A stretch of 5,291 bases of DNA from Elusimicrobiota bacterium (GTDB lineage Bacteria; Elusimicrobiota; Elusimicrobia; UBA1565; UBA9628): assembly GCA_028871595.1 (NCBI GenBank), contig JAGWMT010000235.1, forward strand, positions 1 to 5,291, given 5' to 3'. The position numbers and the translations under genes are program-made. Below are positions 1-5,291 of the stretch, in pieces; the stretch's first letter is position 1; each line of letters opens with the position of its first letter. A model generated the notes under the pieces. It did no database searches. It saw only the letters and a list, made by a program, of their open reading frames with translations, and was not told the origin of the DNA.

Positions 1-1275
1 AAGAAGACGGTGGACGCCAAGGGCAAGGTCGTGGTCCCCGGCGGCATCGACGTGCACACCCATTTCGACATGCCCTTCATGGGCGCCACCACCATCGACA
101 CCTTCTCCACCGGCTCCACGGCCGCGGCGTGCGGCGGCACCACCTCCATCGTGGACTTCGCCATCCAGAAGAAGGGCGAGACCCTGCGCGGCGCCCTGGA
201 CGACTGGCACAAGCGCGCCGACGGAAAATGCGCGGTGGATTACGGCTTCCACATGATCGTCACCGACTTCCCCGAGAAGCAGGCCCAGGAGATGGACAAA
301 CTGGTCGGCGAGGGCATCGTCTCTTTTAAACTTTTCATGGCGTATCCCGGGATCTTCATGTCGGACGACTCCACCATCTTCCGGGCCCTCCTGCGCACGA
401 AGGAGAACGGCGGGATGATCTGCATGCATGCCGAAAATGGAAGCGTGATCGACGTGTTGGTGCAGAAGGCGCTCGCGGAGGGAAAGATCGCGCCTGAGTG
501 GCACGCCCTGACCCGGCCCATGACCGCCGAGGCCGAGGCCACCCATCGCGCCATCGCCTTGGCCGAAATCGCGGGCGTTCCCATTTACTTCGTGCATCTG
601 TCCGCCGGCGACGCCATGGAAGAAGTGCGCGCGGCGCGGGCGCGGGGCTTGCCGGTGTTCGCCGAGACCTGTCCCCAGTATTTGTACCTGTCCGAGGACG
701 ACTACCGCCGTCCCGGCTTCGAAGGCGCGAAGTTCGTCATGTCGCCGCCCCTTCGGCCCATGGGAAACTCCGACCGCCTGTGGAATGGGCTGGTCCGCAA
801 CGATCTCCAAGTCGTTTCGACTGATCACTGCTCGTTCTGCATGAAGGCCGGCGTGAATCAGCCCGGCAAGGAACTGGGCAAGGACAGCTTCGCCAAGATC
901 CCCAACGGGGCGCCGGGCGTCGAGTATCGCCTCCTTCTTCTTTGGGACGCCGTCCAAAAAGGCAAGATCACGGAAAACCGCTTCGTGGAGATCACGTCGG
1001 CGAATCCCGCGAAGCTGTTCGGCCTGTACCCGCGCAAAGGCCACCTCAATCCGGGCGCCGACGCCGACATCGTGATCATCGACCCGAACAAGCCCCACAC
1101 CTTCAGCGTCAAGAACCACCACAGCGCCGCCGACTACAACCCTTACGAGGGCGTGACCGTCAAGGGCTCCATCCGCGACGTCTTCTCCCGCGGCGAGGCG
1201 CTGGTGGAGGGCGGCAAGTGGGTGGGGAAGACCAGCCACGGGAATTTCCTGAAGCGGACGCCGCGGAACTATTGA
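1..1275 (+). CDS. hydA: D-hydantoinase / dihydropyrimidinase, 5' end outside window
   Basis: This cytosolic zinc amidohydrolase opens the ring of dihydropyrimidines or 5-substituted hydantoins to give N-carbamoyl amino acids, the second step of reductive pyrimidine breakdown. The reading frame is open from base 1 and the true start lies upstream. Numbering codons from base 1, the binuclear metal site is complete: His19 and His21 (HTH, bases 55-63), the lysine expected to be carboxylated at 110 (in SFKLFMAY), His143 (MHAENG), His199 (FVHLSAG) and Asp275 (STDHCSF). Tyr115, five residues after the lysine, matches the substrate-gate tyrosine of the family. The spacing between ligands matches characterised hydantoinases, so about 40 N-terminal residues are missing from a protein of about 464. 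The NGAPG segment that helps bind substrate is present near residue 304. Family assignment is firm. Whether the physiological substrate is dihydrouracil, a hydantoin or another cyclic amide cannot be read from the sequence. The TGA stop overlaps the next start codon. Confidence 0.95.
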   Translation, partial: KKTVDAKGKVVVPGGIDVHTHFDMPFMGATTIDTFSTGSTAAACGGTTSIVDFAIQKKGETLRGALDDWHKRADGKCAVDYGFHMIVTDFPEKQAQEMDKLVGEGIVSFKLFMAYPGIFMSDDSTIFRALLRTKENGGMICMHAENGSVIDVLVQKALAEGKIAPEWHALTRPMTAEAEATHRAIALAEIAGVPIYFVHLSAGDAMEEVRAARARGLPVFAETCPQYLYLSEDDYRRPGFEGAKFVMSPPLRPMGNSDRLWNGLVRNDLQVVSTDHCSFCMKAGVNQPGKELGKDSFAKIPNGAPGVEYRLLLLWDAVQKGKITENRFVEITSANPAKLFGLYPRKGHLNPGADADIVIIDPNKPHTFSVKNHHSAADYNPYEGVTVKGSIRDVFSRGEALVEGGKWVGKTSHGNFLKRTPRNY

Positions 1276-2441
1276 TGAGACGGCTCGCCGCCGTCGCGTT
1301 ACTGGCCGCCGCCGCGCTGACCGCGGGCTGCCTGACCCCGCTTCATCACGCCGCGGAGAACGGGGACGTCAACGAGATCCGGCGCCTGATCGCCGCGGGC
1401 GCCAATCCGAACGCCGTCAACGAGGGCGTCGACCGTTGGACGCCGATGAGCTCGGCTATTTTCGCCAACCAGCCGGAGGCCGTCCAGGCCCTGCTCGACG
1501 GCGGCGCGGACCCGGCCTTTCGCACCGCTCAGGGCACCCCCTACCAGATGGCGATGGCGCAGGGGCATCTGGAGATCGCGCGGATACTCAAGGCGGCGGA
1601 GGACCGCAAATACGGGCGCGTCCCGCGGAGTTCCGCCGTTGACGCCGGCGCCGCGCCGGCCCCGCCGCCGCCGTCCGTCCCTGCGCGCGCCGTCCGCGAG
1701 TCCGACGTGGACCGGGCGCCGGCATCCTCCCCGGAACGGCCCGACGATTTCGCGCTCGTGGTCGGGATCGAGAAGTACTCGCGACTCCCCGAGGCGCGCT
1801 TCGCCGAACGCGACGCCGACGCCGTGAAAACGCACCTCCTCGCCCTCGGCTACCCGGAGCGCAACATCATCCTGCTGAAGGGCGGCCAGGCCACGCGCGG
1901 CGCTCTCCAGGGTTATCTGGAGGAATGGCTTCCCCGCAACGTGAAGCCCGACTCCCGGGTGTTCGTCTATTTTTCCGGCCACGGCTCTCCCGACCCCAAG
2001 TCCGGCGACGCCTACCTGGTTCCCTGGGACGGCGACGCGATGTTCCTTAAATCCACCGCCTACCCGCTGAAGACTCTGTACGCCACTTTGGGACGCCTGC
2101 CGGCGAAGCACGTGGTGGTCGCGCTGGACTCGTGCTTTTCCGGGGCGGGGGGGCGGTCGGTTCTCGCCTCCGGCGCGCGCCCCCTAGTCTCCCACGTGGA
2201 CGAAACCTCGGCCCCCGCCGGCGTCACCGTGCTTAGCGCCGCCTCCGGCGACGAGATTACCGCGACCCTCGACGACCAGGGCCATGGGGCGTTCACTTAC
2301 TATTTGCTGAAGTCCCTCAACGACGGCCGCCGCACCGCACGGGCGGCCTACGCCGAACTGAAGCCGCGCGTCCAGGACGAGGCTCACCGGCAGAACCGGG
2401 AGCAGACTCCACTCCTTCTGGGAGACGACGCGACCTTCTGA
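1275..2441 (+). CDS. Ankyrin-repeat caspase-like (peptidase C14) lipoprotein, short paralogue
   Basis: A 388-residue predicted cysteine protease of the caspase/metacaspase clan. Residues 1-19 form a lipoprotein signal peptide: two arginines, a hydrophobic Leu/Ala core and LTAGC with Cys19 as the lipidation site. Ankyrin-like repeats follow almost at once, at about 21-51, 55-86 and 88-108 (TPLHHAAENGDVNEIRRLI is the clearest). A Pro/Ala-rich linker covers about 116-156. The caspase-like domain runs from about 157 to the C-terminus, with catalytic His236 in YFSGHG and catalytic Cys287 in DSCFSG. The start at ATG 1275 is chosen because it yields the signal peptide and overlaps the preceding TGA by one base. 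The frame is open back to 942, but that stretch is out-of-frame hydantoinase coding. No clear Shine-Dalgarno is seen, so translation is probably coupled to gene 1. The residue after Cys19 is Leu, not Asp, which by the proteobacterial rule favours the outer membrane. Substrate is unknown; metacaspase-like cleavage after basic residues is possible but unproven. Confidence 0.9.
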   Translation: MRRLAAVALLAAAALTAGCLTPLHHAAENGDVNEIRRLIAAGANPNAVNEGVDRWTPMSSAIFANQPEAVQALLDGGADPAFRTAQGTPYQMAMAQGHLEIARILKAAEDRKYGRVPRSSAVDAGAAPAPPPPSVPARAVRESDVDRAPASSPERPDDFALVVGIEKYSRLPEARFAERDADAVKTHLLALGYPERNIILLKGGQATRGALQGYLEEWLPRNVKPDSRVFVYFSGHGSPDPKSGDAYLVPWDGDAMFLKSTAYPLKTLYATLGRLPAKHVVVALDSCFSGAGGRSVLASGARPLVSHVDETSAPAGVTVLSAASGDEITATLDDQGHGAFTYYLLKSLNDGRRTARAAYAELKPRVQDEAHRQNREQTPLLLGDDATF

Positions 2442-3648
2442 CACCCCTATGACATACCTTTCCCCGCGTCCGCTGGCCGTCGCGCTCGTCGCGTCGTTGA
2501 TATGGGGCTGCGCGTCGGTCAAAGAGGCGGTCGAGGACGCGATGACGCCCAGCGTCCGCCAGTTCATTTCCGCGGCCCGGGAAGGGCGGCTGGACTCCGT
2601 CAAGGACTGGCTGGACAAGGGCGTGGACATCAACTCTCAGCCCGGCGATCTCCTGTCGCGGACCGCGCTGATGGTCGCCGCCGCCCGGAAGCAGGCCGAG
2701 ACGGTGGATTACCTGCTGTCGCGGGGCGCCGATCCGAAGCTCGCCGACAACGGGGGACGCACGGCCCTCCATTTCGCCGCCGAGGCCGGAGCCCCCGCGA
2801 TCATCCGCCAACTGGCCTTCAAAGGCGCCGACGTGGACGCCAAGGACGGCGAGGGCCGCACCCCGATGATCGCGGCCGCCGAGAAGGGCAACGCCGAGGC
2901 CGTTCAGGCCTTATTGGACGCCCACGCGTCCGCCGTCCTGCCGGGCCCCGACGGTGAGACTCCGCTGCACGCGGCCGTGACCGAAGGAAGTCTCGCCGCG
3001 GCCCGGGCCCTCCTTCTCCAAGGGGCGGACAAGAACTTAAAGAACGCCTTCGGCGAGTCCCCGTTGGACATCGCCGCCCGCCGCGACGCGCGCCCCATGC
3101 TGGCGTTGCTCGCGCTGGACAAGGCCGGCCTGCGCGCCTGGCGCCCCGCTCCGTCCGCCGCCCCCGACGCGGCGGCGGCCCTTCCCGGCGTCGAGATCCC
3201 TCCGAAGGCCCGGCGCCCCCGGCCGGACGACTACGCCTTGATCGTCGGGATCGAGGACTATCAGTCCGTCCCCAAGGCGGAATACGGCGTGCGCGACGCG
3301 CAGACGGTGCGCCGCTACGTCGAGGCCCTGGGCGTGCCCGCCCGCAACGTCGTGTCCCTGACCGGCTCCGCCGCGACGGGCAGCAAGCTGAAGAGCTATC
3401 TCGAGGAATGGCTGCCGCTGAACGTGAAGAAAGATTCGACCCTGTTCGTCTATTACTCCGGCCACGGCGCGCCGGACCCGGCCACCGGGGAGGCCTACCT
3501 GGTGCCGTGGGACGGAGATCCGCAATTCCTGAAGTCCACCGCCTATCCCCTGAAGACCTTCTACGCGGACCTGGCCAAGACCAAGGCGAAAAACGTGATC
3601 GTCGCCCTGGACGCCTGCTTCTCCGGCGCGGGCGGCCGCTCCGTCCTG
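1743..3648 (+). repeat. Diverged tandem gene duplication (caspase-core copies)
   Basis: The caspase cores encoded at 1743-2165 and 3226-3648 align over 141 residues without a gap, and 90 residues are identical by hand count (about 64%). The longest shared blocks are YLVPWDGD, FLKSTAYPLKT and CFSGAGGRSVL. Outside the core the C-terminal tails are also alike, while the ankyrin arrays and linkers differ in length and sequence. The pattern indicates an old duplication of a whole gene, followed by expansion or loss of ankyrin units. Confidence 0.85.
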
Positions 3649-3945
3649 CCGCGCGGGGCGCGGCCCTTGGTGACGAAGACCGCCGACGAAGAGCCGTCCG
3701 GGGGGAACATCACCGTCCTGGCCGCCGCCTCCGGCGAGGAGATCACCGGCACCGTGGATTCCGTGCGACACGGGCTCTTCACCTATTACCTGCTGCGCGG
3801 CCTTTCGGGCGGCGCGCGCGAGGCCGACGGCTCGGTGACGGCCAAGTCCCTGTACGATTACCTGAAGCCGCAGGTCTCCGACGAGGCGCGGCGCCAGAAC
3901 CGCTCCCAGACGCCGGTCTTCATCGGCGAAGACGCGACGCTGTAG
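2449..3945 (+). CDS. Ankyrin-repeat caspase-like (peptidase C14) lipoprotein, long paralogue
   Basis: A 498-residue paralogue of the preceding gene, starting 7 bases after its stop. The N-terminus has a hydrophobic core ending in SLIWGC, with Cys21 the likely lipidation site. Trp at -2 is unusual for a lipobox, so lipidation is less certain than for the first paralogue. About six ankyrin repeats follow, near 36-66, 70-100, 104-134, 137-167, 170-200 and a partial one at 203-225; RTALHFAAEAG and ETPLHAAVTEG are canonical. A Pro/Ala linker lies at about 231-258. The caspase-like domain runs from about 260 to the end, with catalytic His339 in YYSGHG and Cys390 in DACFSG. The His-Cys spacing of 51 residues equals that of the neighbour. 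The C-terminal part has roughly ten extra residues (around 457-466) relative to the neighbour, and both end in a QTP...DAT motif. No good Shine-Dalgarno lies near the ATG, so coupled translation is likely. The ankyrins presumably bind a partner or substrate, which is unknown. Confidence 0.9.
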   Translation: MTYLSPRPLAVALVASLIWGCASVKEAVEDAMTPSVRQFISAAREGRLDSVKDWLDKGVDINSQPGDLLSRTALMVAAARKQAETVDYLLSRGADPKLADNGGRTALHFAAEAGAPAIIRQLAFKGADVDAKDGEGRTPMIAAAEKGNAEAVQALLDAHASAVLPGPDGETPLHAAVTEGSLAAARALLLQGADKNLKNAFGESPLDIAARRDARPMLALLALDKAGLRAWRPAPSAAPDAAAALPGVEIPPKARRPRPDDYALIVGIEDYQSVPKAEYGVRDAQTVRRYVEALGVPARNVVSLTGSAATGSKLKSYLEEWLPLNVKKDSTLFVYYSGHGAPDPATGEAYLVPWDGDPQFLKSTAYPLKTFYADLAKTKAKNVIVALDACFSGAGGRSVLPRGARPLVTKTADEEPSGGNITVLAAASGEEITGTVDSVRHGLFTYYLLRGLSGGAREADGSVTAKSLYDYLKPQVSDEARRQNRSQTPVFIGEDATL

Positions 3946-4696
3946 TCCTCCAACGGATCGACGGCTCCTTGCGCGCCAGCAGCGCCTTCAGCGCGTCGCG
4001 CAGCACGCCGTCCAGGCGTCCGTCCGGGTATTTGTGGCGCATCCGCGCGCGGACACGTTCCAGCAGCAGATAGAACTCCTCGTCGGCGGTGAAGGCGAAT
4101 CGGACTAGGCGGGGCGCCACGGGCGCGATTTCCGCACGTGCGACATACGGCCGTGCGACTTCGGGGAAAGGATCCGGCGAAGCCGCAGCGATGCCTTTAT
4201 CAAACGGAAGTTCCTCCACCGGCGCTGCGTCCCGTGCGGGCATCGTGGCCGGAGGCGGTCCGACGAAACGGATGACTTCCTTTCGTTGCTCTTGCGGACA
4301 TCGAACCGATAGCAGGGCCTCGAGTTTTCTGATCCTCATCCCGCAGGCGCGAACGATCAGTGCGGCCGCGTCAGATGCTTCTAAATGCGGATGAAGCATG
4401 CTGACGGCCGCCAAAGTGAGTCGTCCATCGCGCAGCATTTCCCCGATGGCCGGGTAGAGTCGAACGGCTCGTGCCGCGCGTATGCGCTTATACGCAGCGC
4501 CGTCGCTGAAACGCAAACCGTAGACGCACAGTTCGAACATCGAACCGTAGCCTTTGCCGATCCAGAGGCGACGATCGTCGACGGCGGCCAGATGTTCGAT
4601 TAGGTCCGCCGTCGAAACCCGCTCCTGAGCCGCCAAATGAGTCGTCTTTTCCCAAAGCTCGTCATCACTGAGCGAAGAGATATCCACACTATTCAC
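3920..4696 (-). CDS. Protein resembling HNH-endonuclease N-terminal family, apparently truncated
   Basis: A 258-residue protein starting at a GTG codon. A TGA lies in frame two codons upstream (4700-4702), so the start cannot be much further out. The opening MNSVDISSLSDDELWEKT, the SMFELCVYGL and AAYKRIRAARAVRLYP blocks (residues 52-82) and the RFAFTADEEFYLLLERVRARM / HKYPDGRLDGVLRDAL region (199-236) resemble a widespread family in uncultured Gram-negative bacteria that normally ends in an HNH nuclease domain. A Pro/Ala-rich linker at about 146-195 separates the two blocks. Here the protein stops soon after the second block, and no HNH-type His/Asn/His cluster or Cys pairs are visible. The last ten codons are mostly antisense to the end of the upstream caspase gene and look unrelated to the family. 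It is probably a 3'-truncated relic, possibly still able to bind DNA or a partner. Base composition is visibly less GC-rich than its neighbours (about 53-63% in sampled lines against about 75% in a sampled caspase-gene line), which suggests separate origin. Family recall is from memory. Confidence 0.7.
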   Translation of the reverse strand: MNSVDISSLSDDELWEKTTHLAAQERVSTADLIEHLAAVDDRRLWIGKGYGSMFELCVYGLRFSDGAAYKRIRAARAVRLYPAIGEMLRDGRLTLAAVSMLHPHLEASDAAALIVRACGMRIRKLEALLSVRCPQEQRKEVIRFVGPPPATMPARDAAPVEELPFDKGIAAASPDPFPEVARPYVARAEIAPVAPRLVRFAFTADEEFYLLLERVRARMRHKYPDGRLDGVLRDALKALLARKEPSIRWRTTASRLRR

Positions 4697-4702
4697 AATT
4701 CA

Positions 4703-4720
4703 ACTGTCCCCGGGGACAGT
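4703..4720. repeat. Perfect 18-bp palindrome upstream of the truncated HNH-type gene
   Basis: ACTGTCCCCGGGGACAGT is a perfect inverted repeat with 9-bp arms and no spacer. It ends 6 bases before the GTG start of the minus-strand gene. Read on that strand, its GGGGA arm lies about 10 bases before the start and is the only purine-rich candidate ribosome binding site. It could be an operator for a dimeric repressor, a stem that hides the ribosome site, or an element-end repeat. The sequence alone does not decide. Confidence 0.8.
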
Positions 4721-4827
4721 CGCGCTCATGATGTTCCGGCGCGACGCCTTCCATCCTTACGATTCAGCCCCCGAAATTGTTCCGTCCGCGGAGGCATCCC
4801 GCCCCCGCCGCACCGAGGGGGAATTGA

Positions 4828-4833
4828 TATAAT
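4828..4833 (+). promoter_or_regulatory. Consensus -10 box of a probable aldehyde dehydrogenase promoter
   Basis: TATAAT, a perfect match to the sigma-70-type -10 element, lies in an AT-rich island within GC-rich DNA, 28 bases before the aldehyde dehydrogenase ATG. Transcription would begin near 4840, leaving a leader of about 20 bases. No recognisable -35 box stands 16-18 bases upstream, where the sequence is C-rich, so the promoter may need an activator. Confidence 0.55.
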
Positions 4834-4851
4834 CTTCTCGACGCATTCCAG

Positions 4852-4857
4852 AGAGGA
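4852..4857 (+). promoter_or_regulatory. Ribosome binding site of the aldehyde dehydrogenase gene
   Basis: AGAGGA stands 4 bases before the ATG at 4862. It is the clearest Shine-Dalgarno sequence in the window and supports that start. The two caspase genes have nothing comparable in front of them. Confidence 0.7.
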
Positions 4858-4861
4858 ATCC

Positions 4862-5291
4862 ATGGCCACCACCGCGACGAAATCGGCTCCCGACGTCTCC
4901 ATTTTGAAGCAGTACATCGGCGGAAAATGGGTGGAGGGGTCCACCAGCAAGGAGATCGTCTCCACCAACCCCGCCGATAACCGCCAGGTCCTGGCGAAGC
5001 TCAAGGGCTGCGATAAGAACGACGTGCTCAAGGCCATCGACGCGGCCGAGAAGGCGTTTCCGGCCTGGAAGGCGACGCCCGCCCCCGTCCGCGGCCGCAT
5101 CCTGGCCAAGGCCGCGGCGATCGCGCGCGAGCGCAAGGAAGAGCTGGCCAAGCTGATGACGCGCGAGCAGGGCAAGATCCTGCCCGAGGCGCTGGGCGAG
5201 ATGGAGAAGGGCATCACCTTGATGGAGTGGTTCGCGGGCGAGGGCCTGCGCCTGGGCGGCATCGTGCAGCCGTCGGAACTGCCGCAGAACC
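4862..5291 (+). CDS. Aldehyde dehydrogenase family protein, 3' end outside window
   Basis: The first 143 residues of an NAD(P)+-dependent aldehyde dehydrogenase, a cytosolic enzyme that oxidises an aldehyde to an acid. The family hallmarks of the N-terminal cofactor-binding part are present: YIGGKWVEG at residues 18-26, STNPAD at 34-39, the AIDAAEKAFPAWK stretch at 59-71 where helix and tryptophan are conserved, the RGRILAKAAAIARERKEELAKLMTREQGK block at 77-105, and the EMEKGITLMEWFAGEGLRLGG segment at 112-132. The family is usually 470-500 residues, so about two thirds, including the catalytic Cys and Glu and the NAD-binding GxxxxG, lie outside the window. The ATG at 4862 is supported by AGAGGA just upstream. 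The substrate is not determinable. Malonate- or succinate-semialdehyde is possible, and the nearby hydantoinase makes a role in beta-alanine/pyrimidine catabolism thinkable, but the gene has its own promoter-like sequence and is not in the hydantoinase transcription unit. Confidence 0.9.
   Translation, partial: MATTATKSAPDVSILKQYIGGKWVEGSTSKEIVSTNPADNRQVLAKLKGCDKNDVLKAIDAAEKAFPAWKATPAPVRGRILAKAAAIARERKEELAKLMTREQGKILPEALGEMEKGITLMEWFAGEGLRLGGIVQPSELPQN

Noticed and set aside
942..1274. Open upstream extension of the first caspase gene
   Set aside because: It lies wholly inside the hydantoinase in another frame, encodes an Arg/Pro-rich low-complexity peptide, and would bury the signal peptide that starts at 1275.
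1299..2111. 270-codon open frame on the minus strand
   Set aside because: It is antisense to the ankyrin-caspase gene, with Gly/Arg-rich composition typical of GC-rich shadow frames and no recognisable domain.
3037..3771. 244-codon open frame on the minus strand
   Set aside because: It is antisense to the second caspase gene, with shadow-type composition and no family resemblance.
1275..3945. CHAT-type or phage-defence assignment for the caspase genes
   Set aside because: No TPR, NACHT/STAND, nuclease or nucleotide-sensor partner is encoded nearby, and the signal peptides argue for an envelope location, so a defence label is not supported.
3930..3960. Possible terminator between the two convergent genes
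   Set aside because: The genes overlap here, and no GC stem followed by a T-run was found on either strand.
3408..4073. 221-codon plus-strand open frame across the end of the second caspase gene
   Set aside because: It is an out-of-frame Arg-rich reading of the caspase gene and of the antisense of the next gene, with no domain.
4802..4821. CCCCC/GGGGG inverted arms as a terminator
   Set aside because: The stem is only 5 bp with a 10-base loop, has no T-run after it, and lies upstream of a gene start.
4726..5262. 178-codon open frame on the minus strand
   Set aside because: It is antisense to the aldehyde dehydrogenase and its promoter region. The plus-strand frame has a clear family match and a ribosome binding site.

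Overview
The window is a GC-rich piece of bacterial chromosome or metagenomic contig. It holds five protein-coding genes, two of them cut by the window edges. Two adjacent genes begin with lipoprotein-type signal peptides, which suggests a bacterium with an outer membrane. The mix of a hydantoinase/dihydropyrimidinase, ankyrin-caspase lipoproteins and a protein that looks like the N-terminal part of a known HNH-associated family recalls uncultured deltaproteobacterial or Elusimicrobiota-type genomes. That placement rests on memory of the families, not on a search, and is weak.

Layout: (1) positions 1-1275, plus strand, the C-terminal ~424 codons of a D-hydantoinase/dihydropyrimidinase with all its metal ligands. 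(2) 1275-2441, plus strand, a 388-residue predicted lipoprotein with about three ankyrin repeats and a caspase-like (peptidase C14) domain. It starts inside the stop codon of gene 1. (3) 2449-3945, plus strand, a 498-residue paralogue with about six ankyrin repeats and the same caspase-like domain, 7 bases after gene 2. (4) 3920-4696, minus strand, a 258-residue protein that appears to lack a C-terminal HNH nuclease domain. Its tail overlaps the end of gene 3 in antisense. (5) 4862 to the window end, plus strand, the N-terminal 143 residues of an aldehyde dehydrogenase. The 165-base divergent spacer between genes 4 and 5 carries a perfect 18-bp palindrome, a consensus -10 box and a ribosome binding site.

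Genes 1-3 are packed like one transcription unit. The most notable content is the tandem pair of putative cell-envelope ankyrin-caspase proteins. Both keep the His/Cys dyad, and their caspase cores are about 64% identical over 141 ungapped residues (counted by hand), while the ankyrin arrays differ in length. This suggests duplication of one protease followed by divergence of the recognition part. The hydantoinase and aldehyde dehydrogenase could both serve pyrimidine or amide catabolism, with the caspase pair and the truncated HNH-type gene lying between them. That link is inference. No RNA genes, CRISPR arrays, intact insertion sequences or convincing terminators were seen.
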